From Didymella arachidicola (taxonomy: Eukaryota; Ascomycota; Dothideomycetes; Pleosporales; Didymellaceae), in contig CM049985.1 in the NCBI GenBank assembly GCA_016630955.3, positions 372,001-436,000 of the forward strand: 64,000 nt of DNA. The letters are read 5' to 3'. The notes under the pieces were generated by a model. That model ran no database searches. It was given only the letters and a program-made list of their open reading frames with translations, and was not told the DNA's origin. Below are positions 54,787-64,000 of the stretch, in pieces. Numbering within the stretch: the stretch's first letter is position 1; each line of letters opens with the position of its first letter. Both the position numbers and the translations under genes were made by a program.

Positions 54787-54868
54787 TTTTGGTAGGGTCT
54801 TGGCAAAAGTGCGCCGCTCGCCCATGTGCGCCGCTCGCCCATGTGCGCCGCTCGCCCGTGATGTACGT
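54787..54868 (-). repeat. Right TIR with three internal repeat units
   Basis: 82 bp; carries one extra 17-bp unit relative to the left arm. Confidence 0.88.
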
Positions 54869-54870
54869 TA

Positions 54871-55366
54871 ACTATTAATTATCTATCCTAGTGATATTTT
54901 ACCTAAATCTAATACCTACAACTTTCATAAATTAAGAAGCGCAGTTACAAACTCGCAAGTGACGCTCGGTGAAGATATTACAACTTTAGTATCTCTAGAC
55001 TATAACTAGCCGTGCTTGCAGACCATTACAAACATGCCGTCTTGCCAATGAACAATGCATGTAGGGCTTATTGCAGGACTTGTCAAGATTTGGGAATTTT
55101 CGTCAGCTCGCATGTACCCTCGACCTGTGTCATTCCGGTACCAACGGCGTTGCTACATAACTGAAAACAACATGCGCATGGAAAGTTGCATGGTGTTGAG
55201 GGGCACAGCGGGGGAGCACCTACCATCATCGAGCAGTTCGTGAAATTTTCAGACAGCTGTACTAGACGCGCCCAACCAGACCTAAGCAGTCGAATTGCGC
55301 AATACACCTTACAACTATCTGTAGCCCACTGCATACGCCAAGCCGTCAATCTACAACACGCTCGAG
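54871..55366. other. Intergenic, transposon to BUD32
   Basis: 496 bp, AT-richer next to the transposon. It must contain the BUD32 promoter. Nothing else seen. Confidence 0.5.
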
Positions 55367-56326
55367 ATGACAGAGCCAGCGCCCGTGCCTGCAATCGATC
55401 CACCGCCCAACCCGCCCACAGATCGCCCACTCCACACACTGCCGCCTCCATTCTCACAAGATGCCCTGACACCGATCACACAAGGCGCCGAAGCGCTCGT
55501 CTACAAGACCACATTTCTGACACCCTCGACGCCTGCCGTTGTGAAGTACCGTCCCCAGAAGCCCTACAGACACCCTACCCTCGACAAGCGCCTCACAAAG
55601 TCGCGTCTACTCGCCGAAGCTAGAAGTTTGGTGCGCGTGAAGCGTGAAGGTGTCAATGTACCTGGCGTGCTAGGCTGCGACGCAGAAGCTGGGTGGCTAG
55701 TCCTGGAATACGTGAACGGGCGAACAATACGGCGCGTGCTAGATTCTTGGGCCGAGGAGGTCAAGGCCGAGGAGAAGAGAGTGTTCGCAGAGGGCGGTGA
55801 TGCTGGGAAATTGGCGCGTGCGGGAGGTGGCGGGGATGAGGAGATCATGGACCTGATGAGGAGGGTAGGGCAAGAGGTCGGGAAGCTGCACGAGCTGGGC
55901 GTCTGCCACGGAGACCTGACAACGAGCAATTTGATGTTGAGGGTGCCTAATGAAGAGAAGATTGAGGAGTCCAAACCATCAGGGAGGAAGACCACGAGCG
56001 CCATGCGCGAGGCAGCGATGAACGGCGAGGAGCCGCCACCTCTGGATATACCTCAGGAAGAACCTTCAGCACCTGCGCAGCAGTCGCTGGCTGGCGAGAT
56101 CTTCCTCATCGATTTTGGTCTCACATCATCGACGATCCAAGACGAAGATCGCGCCGTGGACCTGTATGTGCTGGAACGCGCCTTCTCAGCCACACATCCT
56201 GCAGCCGAGCATCTGTTCCACGAAGTCCTGGAGGCATACGGCAAGAGTTATAAGGGAGCTAAGAGCGTGCTGAAAAGGCTGGAAGGTGTAAGACTCAGGG
56301 GTCGTAAGCGGAGCATGTTGGGCTAG
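55367..56326 (+). CDS. BUD32: Bud32 / PRPK, EKC/KEOPS complex atypical kinase
   Basis: Bud32 is the small kinase/ATPase of the KEOPS complex that makes the t6A modification of tRNA, and it affects telomeres and transcription. A single exon of 319 aa. ITQGAEALVYKTTFL is the short glycine-poor ATP loop, VVKYRPQKPYRHPTLDKRL has the Lys and the family motif, GWLVLEYVNG the hinge, LGVCHGDLTTSNLML the catalytic loop, and EIFLIDFGLTSSTIQDEDRAVDLYVLERAF the metal-binding DFG and C-lobe. The end RLRGRKRSMLG is the conserved basic tail. An insertion of about 50 Pro/Glu/Ser-rich residues separates the catalytic loop from DFG, longer than I recall in yeast. Confidence 0.95.
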   Translation: MTEPAPVPAIDPPPNPPTDRPLHTLPPPFSQDALTPITQGAEALVYKTTFLTPSTPAVVKYRPQKPYRHPTLDKRLTKSRLLAEARSLVRVKREGVNVPGVLGCDAEAGWLVLEYVNGRTIRRVLDSWAEEVKAEEKRVFAEGGDAGKLARAGGGGDEEIMDLMRRVGQEVGKLHELGVCHGDLTTSNLMLRVPNEEKIEESKPSGRKTTSAMREAAMNGEEPPPLDIPQEEPSAPAQQSLAGEIFLIDFGLTSSTIQDEDRAVDLYVLERAFSATHPAAEHLFHEVLEAYGKSYKGAKSVLKRLEGVRLRGRKRSMLG

Positions 56327-56715
56327 GAAGATGTTCGAACACGACGTGATCACCTATTCATTCGACCTATACCTGCTCATAGAGGCCAGCAAGTGTCGCA
56401 GCTGTGAGGTAGATTAACTCGTGAGCAGTTCTCCAGCAGCGTTGCCTTCATCTCCGTGCGCCACCAGGCCATGCTCCGGCCCACACTCGCTTTCACCTGC
56501 GTTACTCAACCAACTCGAAGAACAATGGTAACTGTAGTAGAAGCAAGCTTGTCAGACGACAATGGCAAGACGCAATAATATCAAGCAAGGCCACTGTAGG
56601 CATCGTGCTCCATATAAGCTGCCATGATCCTCCACTCAGCTCCTATATCTCACTACATCTTCAAAGGCCATATTCACATCTCCGATCTCGACTCTCTACA
56701 CCAGCTATACACGCA
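56327..56715. other. Intergenic, 389 bp
   Basis: No gene recognised. Confidence 0.5.
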
Positions 56716-57090
56716 ATGGCCGAGATTTTCGAGCCCGCCAATCGGCTGGATGCCGCACTATCCCCGTCAACGTCCTTAGCGTCAATCACGTTAATCACGT
56801 CAATCACTGGACGACTCAAGCCTGGATCTTTTAACGCAACAACTCTCGAGTACGTTCACCATGCCATCAAAGACCACGTCCAAGCGAGACTTGCGCCGAG
56901 TGCGACGCCTCCAGCATCACGGGACTTTACAGCCACTGCTCGGTCATTAAGCACGCGCAGCACATCGACAAGAACGACCGTGTACCAGTTCAAGTCTTCG
57001 AGTACCCGGTTGTCGGCGCAGACGCCGGCGGTGACGATAGTGGGAGGGAACAAGGGCAACATACGTGGACCACAGTGCGTGGTCATGTGA
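56716..57090 (+). CDS. Small hypothetical protein
   Basis: A 124-aa ORF beginning MAEIFEPANRLDAAL with acceptable start context. It is rich in Ser, Thr and Ala, with an Arg/Ser/Thr low-complexity stretch in the second half and no signal peptide, membrane segment or known motif. A pyrimidine-rich stretch lies just upstream. It could be a real small gene or a chance frame; nothing else supports it. Confidence 0.35.
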   Translation: MAEIFEPANRLDAALSPSTSLASITLITSITGRLKPGSFNATTLEYVHHAIKDHVQARLAPSATPPASRDFTATARSLSTRSTSTRTTVYQFKSSSTRLSAQTPAVTIVGGNKGNIRGPQCVVM

Positions 57091-57370
57091 GATCCAGAGT
57101 GCTGGTCGCTCAGGCAGAGGCTGCTCCGCAGGCGAAATTGAGTGTGAATTGCCCGCGTCTTCGCCAGCGAAGTCGCAGGCCAAATCAGGTCTTCCAAGCA
57201 TGGAATCGCAATTTTCACAATGTCAAAAGTCGTTCACTGTCCATATTATATATCACGCACCGACTTCATGCTCGTTCGTTCACAACGCCATACACTTCAC
57301 CCCTTTACCCTTTAATTATCAACATGCACTTGTTCAAAGAACATAACCACCTAAACTCATCATCAAGCAC

Positions 57371-57691
57371 ATGTCTGATCCAAAGAACTCCACAAGCGCG
57401 CCGCTCTCCTCGTTGCTGTCTGTGACAGGCATAGGCAACGGCACGACATGGGGTGCAACAACGACAACGCCGAAGCCTGCAACAGCCTCGTCTGTCAAAG
57501 GGCCAGAGTATGTAGATCCCGGAGCGTTCAGCGACAACTATTTTGAGGAGGTGAAGGGTGCATCTTTACATTCTACGAAGAAGGCGAAGAAGTTGGATGC
57601 TGGAGCGCAGAACTTTGTGCCTGGTAAAGATACGTATGGGCTGTCGGGGACGTATGGAAGATATCTACGATCGTGTAGCAAATTCAAATAG
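57371..57691 (+). CDS. Small hypothetical protein
   Basis: A 106-aa ORF starting MSDPKNSTSAPLSSLLS. The upstream 150 bp contains a TATA-like string (near 57247) and a CT-rich leader, as expected of an expressed fungal gene. The protein has a Thr/Ser/Gly-rich first half, then EYVDPGAFSDNYFEEVKGASLHSTKKAKKLDAG and KDTYGLSGTYGRYLRS; it looks protein-like but matches no family I know. Probably cytosolic. Confidence 0.5.
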   Translation: MSDPKNSTSAPLSSLLSVTGIGNGTTWGATTTTPKPATASSVKGPEYVDPGAFSDNYFEEVKGASLHSTKKAKKLDAGAQNFVPGKDTYGLSGTYGRYLRSCSKFK

Positions 57692-58473
57692 GAGCTCCCA
57701 TTATTCAGAGCTGGACTGTCCGAGCATCTAAAAGGTACTGGTCAGAATGGGCAGGAGCGAGCTTTACCATATCTACTTAATGTGCGAGGTATAATACAGA
57801 ATTTGAATCTCTAGACGCAGTTCCGAATTCGTTCTGCATACTTCATTAGGATCAGTTCTCATACACTGCAACCCATACAATCCAAGTTCTTCGTCAAGGT
57901 GCCACTGGTCAATACAGAGTACGCAGCGTCAAAAGTTTCCGCAACAGGCAGTTGCAGCCCCAAATATTGATCCGGCAGTCAGTGCCTCCATACCAATACT
58001 TCAGCGTCTCAGTGTGTCTCTTATCATGCGCTGAGATCCCCTAAACGAACAATACCGACAGAAGGTGCGCGGAAATTTTTCCAATATTGAGCCTCGAGAC
58101 ACTGTCCAAAGAGGCAGCTATAGCCACATTTTCCCGATTTGGCCTTCCGGTTCTGCGGGGAGAGCTGGAAGCTACCCCTCAGCGCAACCCCACCCAAGCT
58201 CCTTGACGGCTCATGTACAGCCGGACTTTCTCCGCATGGGCGCGCAGAGGAGCTGAAAAAGCTAGGTCACGCGAATGAGGGTCCGATGAAGGAGGTAGAT
58301 CAAATGAAAATGTGCTTGTTTCTCACCTCCTGCACTGCATCGTGAACAGCAGCACTTTGAACGACTGCATCTTGAGCGCTGGATGGCAATTGACTCTCAG
58401 CTCTCATAAAGCTCATATTACCGACCACAAAGATGTCATGTAGGACACACACCCACGGGACACACGAGGCAAG
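57692..58473. other. Intergenic, 782 bp
   Basis: Contains the likely promoter of the dihydroxyacetone kinase gene. If that gene has an upstream coding exon carrying an ATG it must lie here; I could not identify one. Confidence 0.5.
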
Positions 58474-60435
58474 GTGTCTGACAACGTAGCAAAACACTTT
58501 ATCCACGACCCCACGCACCTCGTCCACACCGCGCTCCTCAGCATCCCGCACACCAATCCTTCCGTCCTCTGCGACATCGAGAACAAGATCATATACACCA
58601 AGAATGCCAAATCGCAAGTACTCAGCCCAACCTTTCTCAATATCCCCGAGCTCACACAATCCAGGTCTCCATCGTCTCGGGCGGCGGCTCTGGCCATGAA
58701 CCCTCCTTCAGCTCCTTCGTCGGGCCCGGCCTGCTCTCCGGCGCCGTCGCAGGCACCATCTTCGCGTCGCCCAGCGCAGAGCAAGTACGCAGGTGTATTT
58801 TGCACCGGGTGAGCAAGGAAAAGGGTGTGCTCGTTGTGGTAATGAACTACACTGGTGATGTTTTGAATTTCGGTATGGCGGTTGAGAAGGCGCGCGCAGC
58901 GGGGATTGAGGTTGATATGGTAGTTGTGGGAGACGATGCTGGTGTGGGGAGAGAGAGGGGTGGGAAGGTGGGACGCAGGGGTATTGCGGGAACGGTGCTT
59001 GTGCATAAGGTCGCTGGTGCTTTGGCGGCAAGAGGGTGAGTGCGCTGTCTGTTGAGGCTGCTTGTGCTGATGCTGTATAGGGCCAGTCTGAAGGACGTCA
59101 CGCGGGTTGCGCAGGTTGTTGCTGATCACACAGTCTCAATTGGCAGCTCGTTGAGCCATGTGCACGTTCCCGGACGCAGGGAGCCGGAAGATGATGAACT
59201 GAAAGAGGGTGAAGTCGAGATTGGCATGGGTATCCATAATGAAGCTGGCTCAGAGCGCAAGCCAACGGATCTACCGGGCCTGGTCAAGACGATGCTCGAG
59301 CACTGCCTGAACACCGCAGACAAGGATCGCAGTTTCTCAAGCATCAGTGAGAAGGACGAGGTCGTTCTTCTGGTCAACAATCTTGGCGGTGTGAGCCCCC
59401 TGGAATTGGGAGGCATCACAAATGAGGTCGTCGAGCAGCTAGAGGGCAGCTACAAGATCAACCCTGTGCGGATATTGTCAGGTACATTCATGACGAGTCT
59501 GAACGGCCTAGGCTTTAGCATAAGTCTGCTCAAGGTCGCGGACTTGCAGCTCAGTGGCGGTCCTTCCCTCCTAGACCTGCTTGACGCCCCAGCCGAAGCA
59601 AGTGGTTGGTCAGCCGCCATTAGCAGCGGCACTTGGCAAAGGCGAGGGCAATCGGCACAAGAAGAGAAGCACGTAGACGTTGACGAAGTTTCACCAAGTA
59701 CTCTAAGAGGTACGTCGCATGCGAAGAGCCTGAGCCGCAAGGTGCTAATGATCCAGAAGTCGACCCTACACAGGCTCAGTCAGCATTACAGACCGGGCTA
59801 GAGCGACTCATTTCGGTGGAACCAGACGTCACAAGATTTGACACGATAGTCGGCGATGGAGACTGTGGCATCGGCTTGAAGCGCGGCGCAGAGTGTAAGT
59901 TGAGCGTGTCACGTGGTGTGTTGCCTAGACTGACATGGGTTGCGCAGCGATTCTGAAGATGCTAGAGACGGCCAAGGGCACAGATGATGTCTTGATCCTC
60001 CTCAACAACATCATTCAAGTTGTTGAGGTCTCGATGGACGGCACGAGTGGAGCCATATACGCCATCTTTCTAAACGCGCTTGCTCACGGACTGCGTCAAA
60101 ATGCGCCTTCGTCTCCAGGCCCAGTCACCCCAGGAATCTGGGCGAAGGCCCTTGACTCATCACTCAAGTCGCTCAGCAAGTACACGCCAGCTCAGCCCGG
60201 CGACCGCACCTTGATTGATGCCTTACATCCCTTCGTGCAGACATTGTCAAAGACAGGCAATTTCGATGAGGCCGCCGCAGCCGCGCAGAAAGGCGCGCAG
60301 GGGACAAAGGGTATGAGGGCGAGCTTAGGCAGAACGGTGTACGTCGGAGGTGAAGGATTCCAGGAGGTTCCAGATCCTGGTGCCCATGGTCTTGCTGAGC
60401 TACTGCTGGGCCTGAGTGAGGGTCTGAAGAAGTGA
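58474..60435 (+). CDS. DAK1: Dihydroxyacetone kinase (ATP-dependent, single-chain)
   Basis: Phosphorylates dihydroxyacetone (and glyceraldehyde) with ATP in glycerol metabolism and detoxification. Exons 58474..58617, 58665..59035, 59081..59709, 59757..59894, 59948..60435 give about 589 aa; introns are 45-53 bp with standard signals. The DhaK half shows AKHFIHDPTHLVHTAL, VSIVSGGGSGHEPSF, VLVVVMNYTGDVLNFGMA and MGIHNEAG with the substrate-binding His. The DhaL half shows FDTIVGDGDCGIGLKRGAE (Mg-ATP Asp residues) and DGTSGAIYAIFLNAL. The first conserved codon is GTG (VSDNVAKHF), not ATG, and a TAG lies in frame at 58441, so the true start is unresolved. Convergent with SmD2 (144 bp apart). Confidence 0.88.
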
Positions 60436-60579
60436 AGTTGGAGGGTATCGCTTGATTGATTCGTTCGGTGGTGCTCGCAGGCGGTGCGATCGATATGTAA
60501 CTTTTAATGCATTCCAAACTCCAAGATCGTGATCGACGTCGTTTCCCAGATCTGCCACCGCCATGCTCCCAGCGCGCGC

Positions 60580-61083
60580 TTAAGACAACAGAACAAGAAT
60601 AACTGAATCGCCACGGAGGAAGCTGTACACGTCAGCATTGAGGATATCAAGGATGGCCGAGTGACGTACAGCTTGGAGATGAAGCGGTCCTTGTTAACCT
60701 TCCTTCCCGCTGCGCCGTTTGCTAATCGCGGGGTCTCTGTCCACATCTCCTTCGCATTTTCGAGAACCATATTGCAGTGACGATCAAAGGCTTTCACGCG
60801 GGCAAGGATCTTGCGGTTGTTTCGGCAGGAGATCAGGACTTGTGTGCGCGAGCGGACGGCGGTCTGGAGGATGGAGAGAGGTCCGGTGGTGAGCTCGTGC
60901 TCTTCAACCTGAGCCACTTCATACTCGCTGTTATGTGTAAGTATCTTGTAGATGTGATTGACATCAGCTTGGGTACGTACGTCAATTCTGACCGCGGCTT
61001 TGCAAGAAGCTCCCTGCAACATGTCAGCGGGTGTAGCTTAATTTTATCGAACATGATACGCACTGAACCTTCGCGTCAACCAT
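60580..61083 (-). CDS. SMD2: Small nuclear ribonucleoprotein Sm D2
   Basis: SmD2 is one of the seven Sm ring proteins of U1, U2, U4 and U5 snRNPs. Four exons, complement(60580..60622, 60670..60927, 60981..61013, 61064..61083), with introns of 47, 53 and 50 bp, give 117 aa. The pieces join as MVDAKVQ-ELLAKPRSELT-EYEVAQVEEHEL, then TGPLSILQTAVRS, QVLISCRNNRKILARVKAFDRHCNMVLENAKEMW (Sm motif 1) and NKDRFISKL-FLRGDSVILVLLS (Sm motif 2). Two exons are only 20 and 33 nt. All phases agree. Divergent from the Spt21-like gene. Confidence 0.93.
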
Positions 61084-61763
61084 GATACCGATGTGTGAGA
61101 ATTGGTGGACGCCGGTTGTGTGTATGCGACGGGGAAACCTTGAGAAATGTTAGCTGGAGATGTTGCAGCAGCTTCTGATCGCAGAGACAGCACTAGGCTA
61201 GTCGCAAGGTGTCGCGCAGCTGGAGACCTGAAGCCTGGCACACGTGACACATAAGTGGCACGAGGGGGACTGACCAGATATATAAGACGGAGCTACCAGG
61301 GCAACGCGCTTTGATGGAGTCGTTTCGGCGGGTGTAGTCGTCGGGCAAGAAGTTGAAGTCCGCTAGCTCGGAGGATAGTGGGACTTAGTCAGCCACACGT
61401 ACCAATCAACGCGTCGAGCCTCATCGAGGAAGTCGCGAACCACCACAATCGTCATCGCGACTTCCACATGCCCTCAAAGTTTCTTTGCACTTAAAGGGCT
61501 GCCTGTTGGAGCTTCAACTGGCCTCTGGAAACACATAAATGTCTTCTCGGCACTCTCATTGATACTTTTATCCAGTCTTTTAGATCTTTCAGAGCTTGCT
61601 TCGCGTTCACGTCGCGTGCTCGAGCAATGCCAGCCGCTTTCTCTAACTAGCGTGAATCGATCCCGCGATCTTGATCTCCACTCTCTTCCTTCATAACGCG
61701 CCCTCGACCCTCCGTCTGCTCCACAACACGGCCAGCCTGCCTTCGGCCAACTCGTAGGCAGCC
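61084..61763. promoter_or_regulatory. Divergent promoter region, SMD2 / SPT21-like
   Basis: 680 bp between two divergent start codons. The right part is CT-rich, typical of a fungal leader. No defined site recognised. Confidence 0.5.
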
Positions 61764-64000
61764 ATGTCGACTCCATCCGCCATGGCCGTGGTGAATGGTG
61801 CCGTGCAGCAGACGTCGGCGTCACGAGCTGCCGACGACGACAGCCCAGGCGACATACCGCGTCGCCCAATGCGAGGCAAGCATATTCAGCATGACGAATA
61901 ATTCCAGTCTAACCATAGCAACCTCACAGTCAAGATCCTTTACACGTTCGACGACCAGAACAAGTCGAACTGCCTCGCTCGGCTGCCAAATGCTCTCAGT
62001 ATCCCTGTCGTGTCTCTCGACGAAGACACGCAGGTTGGCGTCATTGAGCTCAAGACATGCATCCAAGCCATTGCCGCTGCTAGGTATGCTCCCTAGACAT
62101 AGTGCTGGAGTTGCTCAGGGCCATACTCACAGCTGCAGCCCGGAACTCACAGCCAAACTCGGCCACGACTATACCGTGTACGCCTACGATTTCTCCGAGT
62201 ACGAAACGCCTCTCGTTGGCCAAGGGATGCTGTCGTGGATCCTCGCCTCGGCCTCACCTACTCCCAATGCTCCTGCCGAGGACTCACAGTCGATGGTCAC
62301 TGGTCGTGTGTGCAAAAACATTATGGGTCTCTTCTCGAACGGCATCAAGGAAACATTGGAGGTGAAGCTCAAGCTTGTACCCGTACCCGCGTCTTGCCAG
62401 AAGGAGTATGTGGAGAACATGGAACGCTATCACAGCTTGAGTCAGATCATGCCTGAAGGCTTCGACTACAGCGCATGGTCAGACTTCCTGAGGGAGAATC
62501 CCACCCTCGGTCAGCTGGCACAACCGACGCCGAACACCCCCGCACATCATCCACATCGTTCATCGACCGGTGGCTACGAGCCGTTCCACAAGATGCTTAC
62601 GCGGCACAGTCCATCCCAGGAGCCTCCCCGGAACGATTTTCTCTACATGCAGTCGAACAACTCGTCGATGTCACATCAATCCCGCGTCTCCAGTCCTGCA
62701 AACAGCGTTGCCTCTTTCCGCCACATTCCCTACAACCCCGAGCCTCGTCCTTCTTCGCGAGGATCCATACGAAGCGAAGTATCGACGTGCACTCAGTATT
62801 GTCAGCCTGATCCCAACTACGTCATCGAGATCCAAGACGATGGACCGCCGAAGAAGCGCGCGCGTATCACGCAGGCAACAAGACCACGCAACACTCCTTT
62901 GACAGCTCGCAATGATTCTCTGCACAAGACCGCTGCTACTGCATCATCTGTCTGGCTTCACAGACCCATCGCCACCAACGCAGCTTCGAACCTTGCTGAT
63001 GCTGAGCTGCATCCTCGCGCACCGACGCCACGCCCAGGCAATCGAGCCTTTGGTATGAGAGGACCACGGCGGCTGCCGGCTCCTAGTGTATTGCGCCATA
63101 GTTCGATGGATGCAGGACGTCCATACAGATCGCCATACGACACAGGCGCCTTCTCAGATGCCGCTGCAGACTCTTGCGATGACGAGAGAGATGGCAGTCC
63201 CGATGACACTCCCAGAGAAATACCGTCCTCGCCGCCGATAGTATCACGACACACCTCGCCCACGCCCTCAAGCCCACCGCTACCAACTTTTCCCCAATTG
63301 ACGGATTCAGGATTCGTCAGTGATATGACCATGAACAAAGAAGATGACAACGCCGAACAAGAAAGCCCGGTACCGTATGGGAGTGACCTGTTAGCAAGGA
63401 GCACGACAGGAGCAAAACCGAATGACGCAACAAAGCGCCGCAACCAGCTCGCTAGATCTGAGATTGCCCCTTATGACAACTCACACAAGCCCTGGCAAGA
63501 GGTCACTCCAGGTCCATCAGACCTGTTGCCTCAAAGCTATGTGCCTCCTTCTAGGAGCTTCACCCGGGAGCCTTACAAAAAGGTTGCTCAGAGCATCGAG
63601 TCTGAGACCGGCAAACCGAACCCTGTCCGATCAGGCACCTCCAAAGCGAGTGCACCTAGTCTGCCCCGCTCACAGACGCTGCAAGAGCGAGCGCGTCCAC
63701 CTTTCACCGATTCATTTCCATTCCCTCCCATCGAGCAAGCACAAGGGCACGTGAAACCTGGATCGCCCGAATCTACCATGTCCCAAGGCTCACCCGAAAG
63801 TGACACTGGGGCCCAAGTGTACAGTCGCGAAGCTACACCAAATGCCCCGGCAAAGCGCACGAAAACCTCAAAGTCAAGGGGCATGCCCAGATCTCACACC
63901 TGGTCTGGCGCAGGAGAGCCAATGTCAGACGCTCCTACGCCATCTGAGGGTGGTGACATGGAGGCACCACGTAGCGGATCGCATGCCAAGCGGAAAAAGT
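61764..64000 (+). CDS. SPT21: Spt21/Ams2-like regulator of histone gene expression (partial, runs off window)
   Basis: Spt21 in yeast activates histone genes with Spt10; related filamentous fungal proteins end in a GATA zinc finger. Exons 61764..61875, 61930..62083 and 62139 onward; the frame is open to 64000 (about 709 residues visible). The first intron has a GC donor (GAG|GCAAGC...CACAG, 54 bp) and removes an in-frame TAA, giving RRPMR-VKILYTFDDQNKSN. The second (GTATGC...GCAG) gives AIAAA-SPELTAKLGHDYTVYAYDFSEYE. LVGQGMLSWILASAS, MVTGRVCKNIMGLFSNG and TLEVKLKLVPVP are further conserved blocks. After about residue 200 it is Ser/Pro-rich and disordered. Any zinc finger would lie beyond the edge. 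Confidence 0.85.
61876..61929 (+). other. GC-AG intron in the SPT21-like gene
   Basis: GCAAGC donor after ...CGAG, CTAAC branch site 14 nt before the acceptor CACAG; 54 bp. It is needed to skip a TAA at 61901-61903 and restores the conserved MR-VKILYTFDD. Confidence 0.85.

Larger units (their letters stand above)
52987..54868 (-). mobile_element. Inactivated pogo/Fot1-type transposon with RIP-like lesions
   Basis: An element of 1,882 bp with TIRs at 52987..53051 and 54787..54868 starting ACGTACATCACGGGCGAG, and TA on both outer sides (52985-52986, 54869-54870). The arms contain a 17-bp direct repeat (ATGGGCGAGCGGCGCAC type): two GGGCGAGCGGCGCAC cores on the left, three on the right, which exactly accounts for the 65 versus 82 bp lengths. 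It shares no TIR sequence with the element at 50.1 kb, so it is a different family of the same superfamily. The transposase is dead. Confidence 0.9.

Noticed and set aside
1..64000. CRISPR arrays, prokaryotic operons, ribosome binding sites
   Set aside because: The introns, promoters and gene families are eukaryotic; no such structures are present.

Overview
The window is nuclear DNA of a filamentous ascomycete, most likely a dothideomycete. The evidence is many short introns (about 37-60 bp) with CTAAC/CTGAC-like branch points, a BRN1-type 1,3,8-trihydroxynaphthalene reductase of DHN-melanin synthesis, a group II fungal G-alpha subunit, and Fot1/pogo DNA transposons, one of which carries stop codons of the kind made by repeat-induced point mutation (RIP). 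Protein calls rest on motif and family recognition by eye; no search was run. Exon joins were worked out by hand from splice signals and reading-frame phase.

Layout. 0.2-6.8 kb: bystin/Enp1 (-) and the COMPASS subunit Bre2/Ash2 (+) share a 302-bp divergent promoter, followed by an aromatic amino acid decarboxylase-like PLP enzyme (+) and a cysteine-rich secreted protein (-). 6.8-9.5 kb holds no gene I can support. 9.5-15.8 kb: SAM methyltransferase (-), alpha/beta hydrolase (+), BRN1 (-), SurE-like phosphatase (+). 16.2-26.3 kb is an accessory stretch: a broken gene of a fungal family of unknown function, an FAD monooxygenase (-), an F-box-like protein, the remnant of a spliced gene, an F-box/LRR protein (-) and a Ser/Asp-rich PPxY protein (-). 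26.3-30.2 kb has no supported gene and ends in a roughly 800-nt ATG-free leader before a Gln/Ser/Pro-rich conserved protein at 30.15 kb. 32.9-43.7 kb: polyamine-oxidase-like flavoenzyme, a tandem pair of paralogous unknown genes (the second frameshifted), an Asn/Gln-rich secreted protein, mS38/Cox24, and a G-alpha subunit. 43.7-46.7 kb is gene-poor. 46.7-49.9 kb: a coiled-coil protein and dynactin p25.

50.1-54.9 kb is a transposon island: an apparently intact pogo/Fot1-like element (44-bp perfect TIRs, TA target duplication, 619-aa transposase), then a dead element of the same superfamily with four in-frame TAG codons. 55.4-64.0 kb returns to housekeeping genes: Bud32, two small unknown ORFs, dihydroxyacetone kinase, SmD2, and an Spt21-like regulator that runs off the right edge.

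Most genes are independent housekeeping functions: ribosome biogenesis, histone methylation, histone-gene regulation, tRNA modification, splicing, mitochondrial translation, dynein transport and G-protein signalling. I see no biosynthetic cluster; BRN1 stands without a melanin polyketide synthase or a CMR1-type regulator inside the window. The features most worth following are the two GC-AG introns, the ATG-depleted leader, the RIP-marked transposon with repeat-bearing TIRs, the broken genes, and the dihydroxyacetone kinase with GTG where its start is expected.
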